The notes: generated by a model from the letters alone, not told the origin. DNA of 33,393 nt from Acidobacteriota bacterium (GCA_031296115.1 JARLGI010000067.1:1-33393); one strand, 5' to 3'. Shown: positions 14,369 through 22,707, counted from the first letter of the stretch. Numbers and translations are program-made.

Positions 14369-14872
14369 ATGTCCGAAGTGGCCTACACATCGAATGTGCA
14401 CATCGAGCGCATCAAAGGACCGCTGCGCCGCGCAACCCTGCCCGGCGAACCCCAGCCGGTGATGTTTAGCGTGCACGGTGGCATCGCCAAGCACTACGGC
14501 ATTGACGAGAGCCGCTTGCCCGAACCGCACGCCGCGACCATCGACTACGTGATCGCCGCCCTCGGCGGTTGAATGCTCGGCACCTTTGCCGGCGCGCTGG
14601 ATGCGCGCAAAATCAATGCCAGGGAAGGTCGCTTGAGCTGCGACGTCCGCGGCGAAGTGGAGGACGATGGCGGAGTGCTGGTCATCCGCCGGGTGCATGT
14701 TACCCACACGCTGCGTGCCGAAGATCCCGACACAGTGCGCGAGACGGTGGACCGCGTGCACGGCGTCTATGCGCAAGGTTGTCCGGTGTACCGCTCGCTG
14801 CGGCCGGCATTCGAAATTACCTCGAGCGTCCAGATTGTGCAGGAAGGGCGAGCACCCCAAAGTCCGGCCTGA
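14369..14872 (+). CDS. OsmC-family protein with in-frame TGA at the peroxidatic-Cys site (candidate selenoprotein)
   Basis: The frame runs 167 residues if TGA at 14570-14572 is read as selenocysteine (residue 68); otherwise it is 67 residues followed by an ORF from 14573. The start at 14369 has AGGAG six bases upstream. The N-terminal part (HIERIKGPLRRATLPGEPQP; HAATIDYVIAALGG) and the C-terminal part (MLGTFAGALDAR; VYAQGCPVYRSLRPAFEIT) together make one complete OsmC-like domain. In OsmC proteins the sequence around the first catalytic Cys is AAxxGC followed by hydrophobic residues; here TGA replaces exactly that Cys codon. The second conserved Cys is C138 (QGCPV), 70 residues later, close to the 66-residue spacing in E. 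coli OsmC (C59/C125). The family reduces organic peroxides. It is followed after 11 bases by the MOSC gene, whose ribosome binding site overlaps the OsmC stop. Alternatives: a recent nonsense mutation or a sequencing error. Confidence 0.7.
14585..14611 (+). promoter_or_regulatory. Putative bacterial SECIS hairpin downstream of the OsmC TGA
   Basis: GCGCGC (14592-14597) pairs with GCGCGC (14603-14608) around the five-base loop TGGAT, and TTT (14585-14587) can pair with AAA (14609-14611) after a four-base one-sided bulge. The apical loop starts 25 bases after the TGA and has G as its second base. Both properties agree with published descriptions of bacterial SECIS elements (loop 16-37 bases from UGA, G among the first loop bases). 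The region is GC-rich coding sequence, so a chance hairpin is possible. Confidence 0.45.
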
Positions 14873-14883
14873 AGGAAGCGACC

Positions 14884-15678
14884 ATGAAAGTTGCAGCCAT
14901 CAACATTTTTCCGGTGAAGTCGCTGCGGGGCTACGCGGTGCAGGAAGCGCCCGTGCGCCTGTACGGCCTGGAGCATGATCGCCAGTGGATGCTGGTGAAC
15001 CCGGCGGCGCAGATGATTACCCAGCGGGAGTGTCCGGGGCTGGCGCTGATCACCGCGCACGCCGATTCCAGCAGCCTGCGCATCAGCGCGCCCGGCCGCG
15101 AGGACATCGTCGTTCCTCACGACGCCGGCAGTTGGACGAAGGACGAGGTTGTGGTGGATGTTTGGGGCCATTCCTATGTGGGAGCGGCGGCGCCGGCGAC
15201 TTTCAACCAGGCGCTGAGCGAGCGGGTCGGCGTGGAGTGCCGGCTGCTAACGATTCGCTCTGACGTCTTTCGCGTGAAGCGCGACGTGGCCTACCACGAC
15301 GATGCCCCTATCCACATCATCAGCGAAGCGTCCTTGGAGGACCTGAACCGGCACCTCGAAGCACCGCTACCGATGAGCCGCTTCCGTCCCACCATCGTCG
15401 TCTCGGGCGCGACGCCGTTCGACGAAGATACCTGGCCGAGAATCGCGGTCGGCGATGCCGTCTTTCGCGCTGTGAAAGCCTGCACGCGCTGCATGATTAC
15501 CACCATCGACCAGGAGTTGGGCGTCGTGTCCGGGCCTGAGCCGCTGAAAACGCTGGCGACGTTTCGCCGCAAGGGCGATGGCGTTGCTTTCGGCTACTAC
15601 TATCGGCCGGAGGCGGCTGGCGCGACCATCCATGTGAACGACACGGTGACCGTGCTGAGCGCCGCGGCCGCACCGTAA
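14884..15678 (+). CDS. MOSC-domain protein with MOSC N-terminal barrel (YcbX/MOCOS-like)
   Basis: This 264-residue protein has an N-terminal MOSC beta-barrel domain (VAAINIFPVKSLRGYAVQEA, GLEHDRQWMLVN, ITQRECPGLALI) and a C-terminal MOSC domain (SRFRPTIVVSGATPFDEDTW, AVKACTRCMITTIDQELGVV, LKTLATFRRKGDGVAFGYYY). The motif C-x2-C-x3-T-x-D-x4-G carries the conserved MOSC cysteine. Such proteins handle molybdenum cofactor or related sulfur transfer and reduce N-hydroxylated compounds in enterobacteria (YcbX); the role here is inferred. ATG at 14884 has AAGGAAG overlapping the OsmC stop. It is probably in one transcript with the OsmC gene, which may point to a shared sulfur/selenium or redox theme. 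It converges with glgB with nine bases between stops and no visible terminator. Confidence 0.9.
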   Translation: MKVAAINIFPVKSLRGYAVQEAPVRLYGLEHDRQWMLVNPAAQMITQRECPGLALITAHADSSSLRISAPGREDIVVPHDAGSWTKDEVVVDVWGHSYVGAAAPATFNQALSERVGVECRLLTIRSDVFRVKRDVAYHDDAPIHIISEASLEDLNRHLEAPLPMSRFRPTIVVSGATPFDEDTWPRIAVGDAVFRAVKACTRCMITTIDQELGVVSGPEPLKTLATFRRKGDGVAFGYYYRPEAAGATIHVNDTVTVLSAAAAP

Positions 15679-15687
15679 AGCCGATGC

Positions 15688-17604
15688 CTACTGCTTGAGC
15701 ACCACCATCGCCAGTGGCGGCAGATTCAGCAACAGCGAATTGTCGTGGCCGTGGCAGGAGATGGCTTCGGTCATCTTGCCGCCGAAGTTTCCCTCGTCCG
15801 TCCCGCCATAGACCGCCGCATTGCTGTTCAGCACTTCGTGCCAGTGCCCTTCGTGAGGCACGCCCACGCGATACCCGCGCCGCGGCACCGGGGTGAAATT
15901 GCAGGCAATCAACACAGGCTTGGTCTGGTCTTTTGGCAAGCGCAGGTAGGTCAGCACGCTGTGGTCGGAGTCGTCGGCGTCAATCCAGCGCCAGCCCTCG
16001 GGGCTGAAGTCGCACTGGTAGAGCGCCGGCTCGTTGCGGTAGTAGGTGTTCAGATCGCGCACCCAGCGCTGCAGGCCCTCGTGCGTGGCATAGCGCAGCA
16101 CGTGCCACTCCAGGCTGCTGTCGTGTTTCCACTCGGCCACCTGCCCGAACTCGCTGCCCATGAACAGCAGCTTCTTCCCCGGCTGGGTGTACATGTAGCC
16201 GAACAGCAGCCGCAGGTTGGCGAACTTCTGCCACTCGTCGCCGGCCATCTTCCCGATCAGCGACCCCTTGCCATGTACCACTTCGTCGTGAGAGAGCGGC
16301 AGCACAAAGTTTTCGGTGAAGGCATACAGCCCGCGGAAGGTCAGCTTGTTGTGGTGATACTTACGGTGGACAGGATCTCTCTGGAAGTAGGCCAGCGTGT
16401 CGTGCATCCAGCCCATGTCCCACTTCATGCCGAAGCCGAGGCCGCCGACGTAGGTGGGCCGCGAAACCATCGGCCAGGCCGTTGACTCCTCGGCGATGGT
16501 CTGGATGTCCGGAAACTCCTGGTAGACGTCGTGGTTCAACTGGCGCAGGAACGACACCGCGCCCAGGTTCTCGCGGCCGCCGTACTGGTTGGGGATCCAC
16601 TCGCCCTGCTTGCGCGAATAATCAAGATACAGCATCGAGGCGATGGCATCCATGCGCAGACCGTCGACATGGTAGCGGTCGAGCCAGAAGATGGCGTTGC
16701 TCAGCAGGAAGCCGCGCACCTCGTTGCGGTCGTAGTTGAAGATCCCCGACTTCCAGTCGGGATGAAAGCCCTTGCGCGGGTCGGCGTGCTCGTACAGGTG
16801 CGTGCCGTCGAAGTAAGCCAGACCGTGCTGATCGTTGGGAAAGTGCGACGGCACCCAGTCGAGATACACGCCGATGCCCTGCTGGTGCAGGTAATCCACC
16901 AGGTACATGAAGTCCTGCGGCGTGCCGTAGCGGTGGGTGGGTGCGTAGTACCCGGTCACCTGGTAGCCCCACGAGCCGTAAAATGGATGCTCCATCACCG
17001 GCATGAACTCCACGTGGGTGAAGCCCATGTCGCGGACGTAGTTGGCCAGCTTGGGCGCCAGTTCGCGATAGTTCAGCGAACGGTTGCCTTCCTCGGGCAC
17101 GCGCATCCAGGAACCGAGATGCACCTCGTAGGTCGAAATCGGCGCGCCGAACTTGTTGTGGTCGCGGCGGGTCCGCATCCACTCGGCGTCGTTCCACTCG
17201 TAGTCCAGGTCCCACACAATGGACGCCGTCTTGGGCGGCGCCTCGTGGAAAAACCCATAGGGGTCGGCCTTATTGACCGTGTACATGTGGTAACGCGAGC
17301 CGATGTGGTACTTGTAAACCGCGCCCTTGCCGATTTCCGGGATGAAGGTCTCCCAGACGCCGGAGTCGCCACGAGATTTCATGGGGTGCGACTGGGTGTT
17401 CCAGCCGTTGAAGTCGCCGACCAGCGCGACGCGCTCCGCATTGGGCGCCCAGACGGCGAAGTAAGTGCCTTTCTTCCCATCGACTTCCGTCAGATGTGCG
17501 CCAAGCTTCTCGTACAGGCGGTTGTGCTTGCCCTCGTTGAACAGATGGAGGTCGTAGCTGCTCAGCAGGGTTGAGGTCTGCTCCGGGGACGCCGTGGGTG
17601 CCAT
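15688..17604 (-). CDS. glgB: 1,4-alpha-glucan branching enzyme
   Basis: This 638-residue GH13 enzyme introduces alpha-1,6 branches in glycogen. It has an N-terminal CBM48 module ([22 protein letters not shown]), the catalytic barrel with [20 protein letters not shown], the nucleophile Asp in [14 protein letters not shown] (about D319), the acid/base Glu in [10 protein letters not shown] (about 372-373), and the third carboxylate in [14 protein letters not shown] (about D440), then a C-terminal all-beta domain. The length is like shorter GlgB forms lacking the extra N1 module. ATG at 17604 is chosen because AGGAG lies upstream inside the six extra codons that an ATG at 17622 would add. It stands alone here, with no glgA, glgC or glgP adjacent, and is divergent from asnA. 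Confidence 0.97.
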   Translation of the reverse strand: MAPTASPEQTSTLLSSYDLHLFNEGKHNRLYEKLGAHLTEVDGKKGTYFAVWAPNAERVALVGDFNGWNTQSHPMKSRGDSGVWETFIPEIGKGAVYKYHIGSRYHMYTVNKADPYGFFHEAPPKTASIVWDLDYEWNDAEWMRTRRDHNKFGAPISTYEVHLGSWMRVPEEGNRSLNYRELAPKLANYVRDMGFTHVEFMPVMEHPFYGSWGYQVTGYYAPTHRYGTPQDFMYLVDYLHQQGIGVYLDWVPSHFPNDQHGLAYFDGTHLYEHADPRKGFHPDWKSGIFNYDRNEVRGFLLSNAIFWLDRYHVDGLRMDAIASMLYLDYSRKQGEWIPNQYGGRENLGAVSFLRQLNHDVYQEFPDIQTIAEESTAWPMVSRPTYVGGLGFGMKWDMGWMHDTLAYFQRDPVHRKYHHNKLTFRGLYAFTENFVLPLSHDEVVHGKGSLIGKMAGDEWQKFANLRLLFGYMYTQPGKKLLFMGSEFGQVAEWKHDSSLEWHVLRYATHEGLQRWVRDLNTYYRNEPALYQCDFSPEGWRWIDADDSDHSVLTYLRLPKDQTKPVLIACNFTPVPRRGYRVGVPHEGHWHEVLNSNAAVYGGTDEGNFGGKMTEAISCHGHDNSLLLNLPPLAMVVLKQ

Positions 17605-17786
17605 CAGTGGGTCTCTCCTCATGGCGGGGATGCGCCTAACTACTATACGCGCCCGCCAAAGCCAGTGTGACCCGGCAAGGCCTGGGTTGGCTCATAGCGC
17701 ACACGGTTACGTGACGCAGGTTACTGCCCTCCGGTCGCCGCCAGTGTTCTCATAGGGATGGCGACGCGTATTCCCAGATTCCTGTC

Positions 17787-17807
17787 CCGGCGGACGGTAT
17801 CCGCCGG
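17787..17807 (+). promoter_or_regulatory. Strong hairpin in the asnA leader
   Basis: CCGGCGGA (17787-17794) pairs perfectly with TCCGCCGG (17800-17807) around CGGTA. It sits 33 bases before the asnA start and just upstream of its AAGGAG ribosome binding site. No T-run follows, so it is not a plain terminator. It may protect the mRNA 5' end or control translation; the function is unknown. Confidence 0.4.
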
Positions 17808-17840
17808 CGCGTCGACCGCATACTTAAGGAGAACATCAAC

Positions 17841-18971
17841 ATGGCTGACAAGAAAGCGGACCTCGCTGGCCCCGGAATTGGCGATTACACACAACTGGAA
17901 CACGTACTTCCGGGGGACTACAGCTCGCTGCTGTCACCCAAAGAGACGCAGAAGGCGATCTTTGAGGCCAAGAAGTACATCGAAGACAACCTCTGCCACG
18001 AATTGAACCTGATGATGGTCACCGTGCCTCTTATCGTTGACGTGGAGAGCGGCGTGAATGACTATCTTGACCGCGACGGATCGCGCACTCCGATCCAGTT
18101 CCACATCTCCAACGATCACGATAAGCACCCCATCAACGCGCAGGTGGTGCAGGCCGCCACCAAGTGGAAGAGGATGGCGCTGAAGCAGTTCAACTGCCAG
18201 CCCGGCGAGGGCATCTGCACCGACATGCGCGCCGTCCGCAAAGACTACTTCCTCGACCACGATCACAGCGCTTATGTCGATCAGTGGGATTGGGAGCGGG
18301 TCATTACCCCCGAGCAACGCAACCTCAACTTCCTGAAAGGAGTCGTTACCAAGATTTGGAAGGTCATCGTCGGCGCCGAGCGCCACGTACAGGAGATCTT
18401 CCCGCAGCTCAACGACCCCCGCTATCCCAGCCTGCCCGACGAGATCAAGTTCCTGCATGCCGAAGAGATTCTCGACATGTATCCCGACCTGCCGCGCAAG
18501 CAGCGCGAGACGGCCATCCTGCAGAAGTATCCGGCGGTGTTCATCATCGGCATCGGCTGGACGCTGAAGGACGGCTACCCGCACGAGATGCGCGCCGCCG
18601 ACTACGACGACTGGGTCACCGAGACCCGCGCCGAAGATGGCCACGTGCGGCACGGCCTGAACGGCGACATCCTGGTGTGGAACCCGGTGACCAAGCGGCG
18701 GCACGAGCTGACCTCAATGGGCATCCGCGTGAACGCCAACTCCCTGAAGAGCCAGTTGGAACTCACCAACCAGCTCGACTTCCTGAAGTTCCCCTACCAC
18801 CAGGCCATCGTCAATCACGAGATCCCGCTCAGCATCGGCGGCGGCATCGGGCAGTCGCGGACGTTGATGCTCCTGCTGCGCAAAGCGCACCTGGGCGAAG
18901 TCAGCGTCACCGTGTGGCCGAAGGTCCTGAAGGAGATGTGCGAGAAGAAGAACATCCACGTGCTGAATTAA
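17841..18971 (+). CDS. asnA: Aspartate-ammonia ligase (asparagine synthetase A)
   Basis: This 376-residue class II aminoacyl-tRNA-synthetase-like enzyme makes asparagine from aspartate, ammonia and ATP. Recognisable parts are EAKKYIEDNLCHELNLMMVTVPLIV, the FHISNDHDKHPINAQVVQAATKWKR core, LDHDHSAYVDQWDWE, and the C-terminal motif-3 region LSIGGGIGQSRTLMLLLR with its conserved Arg. E. coli AsnA is 330 residues; this protein is longer, with extra sequence mainly between the central strands (the FLKGVVTKIW to AVFIIGIGWTL region). ATG at 17841 has AAGGAG nine bases upstream. It is cytosolic and monocistronic. A leader hairpin precedes it and a large inverted repeat follows. Confidence 0.95.
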   Translation: MADKKADLAGPGIGDYTQLEHVLPGDYSSLLSPKETQKAIFEAKKYIEDNLCHELNLMMVTVPLIVDVESGVNDYLDRDGSRTPIQFHISNDHDKHPINAQVVQAATKWKRMALKQFNCQPGEGICTDMRAVRKDYFLDHDHSAYVDQWDWERVITPEQRNLNFLKGVVTKIWKVIVGAERHVQEIFPQLNDPRYPSLPDEIKFLHAEEILDMYPDLPRKQRETAILQKYPAVFIIGIGWTLKDGYPHEMRAADYDDWVTETRAEDGHVRHGLNGDILVWNPVTKRRHELTSMGIRVNANSLKSQLELTNQLDFLKFPYHQAIVNHEIPLSIGGGIGQSRTLMLLLRKAHLGEVSVTVWPKVLKEMCEKKNIHVLN

Positions 18972-18977
18972 GAGAAA

Positions 18978-19045
18978 ACCACAGAGCCACGGAGACACAG
19001 AGTTTCTTGAATTCTTTTTCTCTGTGGCCTCTGTGTCTCTGTGGT
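18978..19045. repeat. Long imperfect inverted repeat between convergent genes
   Basis: ACCACAGAG followed by a CAC/GGAGACACAGAG run (18978-19002) is mirrored by 19020-19045 (CTCTGTGGCC...CTCTGTGGT), giving about 25 paired bases with a few mismatches around a loop rich in T and A. The loop side has TTTTTC. The CACAGAG wording is common in dispersed bacterial repeats. Placed between asnA and the convergent SDR gene, it probably terminates both. Confidence 0.65.
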
Positions 19046-19048
19046 GAA

Positions 19049-19897
19049 TTACTCCGTCTTCTTCTTCGGCTTCATCATCTCCCAGGCGGCGTCGGGAATC
19101 CTGCGGCCGATGAGGCTGAAGGTGCTGGCGCCCGCCAGCATCTCACCGCCGTCCATGTACACCATTTCGCCGTTGATGTAGCCCGCCAGGTCGCTGATGA
19201 GAAATGACGCGAGGTTGGAAATTTCCTCCAGCGTTCCGAAACGATGCAGGGGATTGTGCTCCAGCAACTTCTTCTCTAGTTCCGGCGTGGGCAGCAGACG
19301 CGAAAACGCGCCCTCGGTGCGAATCGCGCCCGGAGCAATCGCGACGAAACGAATGCCCCGTCCGCCCCACTCCACTGCCAGGCTGCGCATCAGCGCGACC
19401 ACGCCGGCCTTGGCCACCGCGCTGGGCACAACGTACGCCGAGCCGGTGTCCGCATAGGTCGTCGCAATGTCCAGCACGACGCCCCTGTGGCCGGCAACCA
19501 GCCAGCGCTTGCCGCAGGCCATCGTCATGTTGATGGTGCCCTGGAGCACGATACCAAGGACGGACTCGAAGGCCCGTGGCGAAAGCTCTTCCGTGCGGGC
19601 CAGGAAATTCCCCGCGGCGTTGTTGACCAGCACATCGAGCGGGCCCTTCGTCCAGACCTGTTCAATCAGTTGTTCCACAGCATCACGCTCGCGCACGTCG
19701 CAGGGCAGACCCTCGATCGTGCCGCCGGTCGCCGAAGCAAGTTCCTTGGCGGTTTGCTGGACGACTTCCACTCGCCGCCCGCAGATGTACACGGTTGCGC
19801 CGAGTTGCAGGAAGCGCTCGGCCATGGCGCGGCCAATGCCGGTGCCGCCGCCGGTGATCAGGATGCGTTTGCCCTTCAGTAGATCGTTGGTGAACAT
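19049..19897 (-). CDS. Short-chain dehydrogenase, 2,4-dienoyl-CoA-reductase-like
   Basis: This 282-residue SDR has the nucleotide-binding motif ITGGGTGIGRAMAERF near the N-terminus, CDVRERDAVEQLI (Asp contacting adenine), LVNNAAGNFLA (NNAG-type motif) and a C-terminal dimer region with YMDGGEMLAGA. In place of the usual YxxxK it has AYVVPSAVAKAGVVALMRSL, the SAxAKAG pattern of 2,4-dienoyl-CoA reductases, where Ser/Lys replace Tyr/Lys. That supports a role in unsaturated fatty-acid beta-oxidation with NADPH, though substrate specificity is inferred. An acyl-CoA dehydrogenase lies in the same window but not adjacent. The protein starts MFTNDLLKGKRILITGG, and the start at 19897 has a GGAGAGGACTG leader. 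Confidence 0.88.
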   Translation of the reverse strand: MFTNDLLKGKRILITGGGTGIGRAMAERFLQLGATVYICGRRVEVVQQTAKELASATGGTIEGLPCDVRERDAVEQLIEQVWTKGPLDVLVNNAAGNFLARTEELSPRAFESVLGIVLQGTINMTMACGKRWLVAGHRGVVLDIATTYADTGSAYVVPSAVAKAGVVALMRSLAVEWGGRGIRFVAIAPGAIRTEGAFSRLLPTPELEKKLLEHNPLHRFGTLEEISNLASFLISDLAGYINGEMVYMDGGEMLAGASTFSLIGRRIPDAAWEMMKPKKKTE

Positions 19898-20403
19898 AGC
19901 AGTCCTCTCCGGAAACCTATAAAGCTAACACTGCGGGCGGGAAGATGTCTGTGAGGTGGGTAACCTCATAAACGTTGCAGAGTGAATGCCGGAGCGGCGA
20001 GACCTCGCACGGTCACCGTTCGCGAGATTTGAAAGGGCACGGCTTCAGCCGTGCCGTAGAAAGCCCTTAACTGGGATCGACTTCTTGCGTCGGGGAGTCT
20101 GAAACATACCGATATAGGTTAATCCGCCCGCGAAAACGACTTGGATCCTCGCTCACGCGCGATGAGCTGACCAAACTTGTCCGCTGCAAAAAGCAACCGT
20201 AAGCAGCGCAGCAACACAGCCCAGAGCCAAAAGCCGGCTCAATTCATGATGAATGTTCATGTTGGTAGACCAAATCATTTTGGAACGTCCGGCAAGTAGA
20301 CAGCTGGTCCGCCTTCAAGTGGCGATGCAAATGGGCCAGGGTTTGTTGGTGTAGGAGTGCTGCTAACAATCAACCCCGTCCTTAATCCCTCGTTTGTGGC
20401 GCT
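19898..20403. other. Non-coding gap with one REP-like hairpin
   Basis: About 500 bases lie between the SDR start and the histidine kinase stop. The only structured element I see is the perfect palindrome GGCACGGC-TTCA-GCCGTGCC (20036-20055), similar to the hairpins at 12623-12680. A 35-codon minus-strand frame (20153-20260) with a hydrophobic centre has no ribosome binding site and is not called. I see no gene, terminator or RNA in the rest. Confidence 0.5.
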
Positions 20404-21816
20404 TTACCCCTGCTTGCTGCTTACCGGAACGCCCTGCTGCGCATTTTCCGTGCCGGCAGGAGCCGGCGTCGGTATGGTGGGAATCGTAATCACGATTTCG
20501 AGTCCGTGCGGCTCGACGTTGCGCGTGAGGATGGTCCCCTTGTGCGCGCTCACCGCGTTCTGCACAATGGCCAGTCCCAGCCCCATTCCGCCGGTGCTCG
20601 ATCCGCGGGCATCATCCACCCGGTAGAACGGCTTAAAGATAAGCGCCATCGCGTCGTTGGGTACACCGGGCCCGCTGTCGCGCACCGCCAACAGGGCGCA
20701 GTTGGGCCCTTTCGTCAGGTGCACCTCAATCCTGCCGTCCTGGCCCGAGTAGAAAATCGCGTTGCGGACAACGTTCTCGAAGGCGCTGCGCAGCAGGCCG
20801 GCATCGCCATTCGCCCAGAGCTCGCCGTCGCTGGCGTAGGTGATGCTGGCGCCGGTGGCGGCAGCCTCAAACTTGGCGTCGTGCACCACGTCTTCCACGA
20901 TCTCGTTCAGCAACAGCGGCTCAAACTGCGGTTTGTGCTGGCCGCTCTCCAGACGCGCCACCGCCAATATCCGCTCCAGCATGGAATCCAACTGCACCGT
21001 GTCCTGCTCGACGCGGTCCAGCATCTCCTGGCGCTCAGGTTCGTCGGTCTGGCGCGCCAGCTCCAGCGCCAGCCGTATGCGCGCGATGGGTGAACGCAAC
21101 TCATGCGAGACGCCGCTCAGCAAACTGCGCTCGCTTTGTATCTGGTTGCGCAACTCTCCCGCCATGGAGTCGAAGTCACGCACCAGGTCGGCAATCTCGT
21201 CGCGCCGGTTGCCCAGATTTTCTCCCGCCCGGATGTCCAGGTTGCCGCGTGCCAGCTCGCGGGTGGCATCGCGCATGCGCTCGATGGGCTTGGTCAGATA
21301 GTGCGCGATGACCAGGCAGATGATGGCGGAAATGACTGTTCCCAGCTTCAGCGTCCAGAGAATATCGCCGGGGACACGCTCCCGCAGCGGCGGAGGCACC
21401 AGCTCGCTGATAAGCACATACTGACCTCGCGGCGTCGTGGCGCGCGCAGCCAGCACATTGGCCTCGTAGGAACGATGCAACCCCTCATTCTTCTCCGCCT
21501 CCGTGGCATCGGCAAGAATGCGTTGCGGAACCGGCCGCCCGGAAAGCTCGTTGCCCGAGTTGTCCACCAGCCAGAAGCGCGAGCGGTTCTTCAGCGAAAG
21601 GCTGTCCAGAAGCGCAGACAGCGCTCCCTGCCCCTGCTGCTCAAAGGTCTTGGCCGCCAGGTCTGCCAGCACCGGCATTTCGCGCCGCTCGGGCTGGATC
21701 CACCAGGGGTGCTCGGAGTTGATACGCACATGAACGCGCAGGTAAAGCGCGCCCAGCAGCAGCGCCTGGGCCACCCAGAAGGGAAGAAATATTTTCCAGA
21801 ACAGGCGCCGGTTCAT
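20404..21816 (-). CDS. Sensor histidine kinase (CpxA/EnvZ-like architecture)
   Basis: This 470-residue inner-membrane kinase has TM1 about 9-29, a periplasmic sensor about 30-150 and TM2 about 152-174. HAMP follows (LTKPIERMRDATRELARGNLDIRAGE), then HisKA with the phospho-accepting H238 in LLSGVSHELRSPIARIRLAL, and a C-terminal HATPase with N box (LLRSAFENVVRNAIFYS), G1 (VRDSGPGVP) and G2 (TGGMGLGLAI). The tail is Pro/Gln-rich. Its ATG overlaps the stop of the response regulator by four bases (21813-21816), so the pair is coupled. It faces away from the MdtABC-type efflux operon and very likely controls it, as BaeSR controls mdtABC in E. coli; that is inference by position. The periplasmic sensor is not recognised. 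Confidence 0.93.
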   Translation of the reverse strand: MNRRLFWKIFLPFWVAQALLLGALYLRVHVRINSEHPWWIQPERREMPVLADLAAKTFEQQGQGALSALLDSLSLKNRSRFWLVDNSGNELSGRPVPQRILADATEAEKNEGLHRSYEANVLAARATTPRGQYVLISELVPPPLRERVPGDILWTLKLGTVISAIICLVIAHYLTKPIERMRDATRELARGNLDIRAGENLGNRRDEIADLVRDFDSMAGELRNQIQSERSLLSGVSHELRSPIARIRLALELARQTDEPERQEMLDRVEQDTVQLDSMLERILAVARLESGQHKPQFEPLLLNEIVEDVVHDAKFEAAATGASITYASDGELWANGDAGLLRSAFENVVRNAIFYSGQDGRIEVHLTKGPNCALLAVRDSGPGVPNDAMALIFKPFYRVDDARGSSTGGMGLGLAIVQNAVSAHKGTILTRNVEPHGLEIVITIPTIPTPAPAGTENAQQGVPVSSKQG

Positions 21817-22604
21817 ACCCTGCTCTTCTCCGGCGTCTCCGCGGCGAGAAAGTATCCGATGCCGCGAATCGGCCGGATCAGTTCGTCGCTTCCCGGACAG
21901 GCCGCCAGCTTCTTGCGCAAGCGGCTGACGTGCACGTCAACACTGCGATCGAACGCATTCAGCGGACGTCCCAGGGCAACTTCGGCAATCTGCTCGCGGG
22001 TCACCACGCTGCCGGCGTGGCGCAGCAGCAATTCCAGGACGTTGAACTCCACCGAGGTCAAGTCAACGGGAGCGCCCGCGCAACTCACCGTCCGGGTACT
22101 GGTAGACATGCTGATGTCGCTCACCGTGAGCACTTCGTCTTGATCGCTACGCCCGCCGCCAAGGACGCCGTCCCGGGTGCGACGGAAGATGGCGCGGATT
22201 CTCGCCACCAGTTCCCGCGGGTCGAAGGGCTTCGCCAGGTAATCGTCGGCGCCAATCTCCAGTCCCAGGATGCGGTCCACCGCCTCGCCCCGCGCGGTCA
22301 GCAACAGCACCGGTACCGCGGATTGCTGGCGCACCGACTTCAGCAACTCGAAGCCGGAGCCGCCGGGCAACATGACATCGAGAATAATCAACTCGTGCCC
22401 GCCCGCATGTGCGGCGCTCAGTCCCGAGGCGTGGTCGTAGGCGGCGTCCACGTGAAAGCCTTCGCCTTCCAGGTAGCGCTTCAGCAGATTGACCAGGTCG
22501 CGATCGTCATCAACAATAAGGAGCCGGTTCACCGCACTTATTTTGCCTGTTCCGGCGCGGGGCTGCGGTGAAGAATTGTTTCGAGATGTAGTCGGCGGCT
22601 TCAC
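21813..22604 (-). CDS. OmpR/PhoB-family response regulator
   Basis: This 263-residue protein has a receiver domain (RLLIVDDDRDLVNLLKRYL; phospho-acceptor D76 in LIILDVMLPGGSG; T103; K125 in LAKPFDPREL) and a C-terminal winged-helix (VDLTSVEFNVLELLLRHAG; VVTREQIAEVALG; DRSVDVHVSRLRKKL; RPIRGIGYFLA). The annotated GTG start at 22604 gives a 26-residue unstructured N-terminus. Another GTG immediately before NRLLIVDDD would give a standard-length protein, and neither has a strong ribosome binding site, so the start is uncertain. It is encoded upstream of, and overlapping, its kinase. The divergent gap of 165 bases to mdtA contains inverted repeats that may be its binding sites. Confidence 0.93.
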   Translation of the reverse strand: MKPPTTSRNNSSPQPRAGTGKISAVNRLLIVDDDRDLVNLLKRYLEGEGFHVDAAYDHASGLSAAHAGGHELIILDVMLPGGSGFELLKSVRQQSAVPVLLLTARGEAVDRILGLEIGADDYLAKPFDPRELVARIRAIFRRTRDGVLGGGRSDQDEVLTVSDISMSTSTRTVSCAGAPVDLTSVEFNVLELLLRHAGSVVTREQIAEVALGRPLNAFDRSVDVHVSRLRKKLAACPGSDELIRPIRGIGYFLAAETPEKSRV

Positions 22605-22662
22605 ACTTCTTTACTTTCCTTCACCCTCTCTTAACGGCTGTCGCAGGTGCCATCCGGTCTAA

Positions 22663-22707
22663 TAGTATGGATGTAATACTACTGCAATCGACGTAGGGGA
22701 TTGCAGT
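22663..22707. promoter_or_regulatory. Two adjacent inverted repeats in the divergent regulator-efflux gap
   Basis: TAGTAT (22663-22668) with ATACTA (22676-22681) has a seven-base spacer. It abuts ACTGCAATC (22681-22689) with GATTGCAGT (22699-22707), perfect over nine bases with a nine-base spacer. They lie between the divergent response regulator and mdtA genes, where an operator for either direction is expected. Binding by the adjacent regulator is inference; OmpR-family sites are more often direct repeats. Confidence 0.45.

Noticed and set aside
14573..14872. Treating the downstream half of OsmC as an independent gene starting at ATG 14573
   Set aside because: No ribosome binding site of its own, the product would begin inside the central OsmC helix without the catalytic residue, and the upstream half in the same frame completes the domain.
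20153..20260. 35-codon minus-strand frame with a hydrophobic segment
   Set aside because: No ribosome binding site, very short, and nothing recognisable; could be chance.
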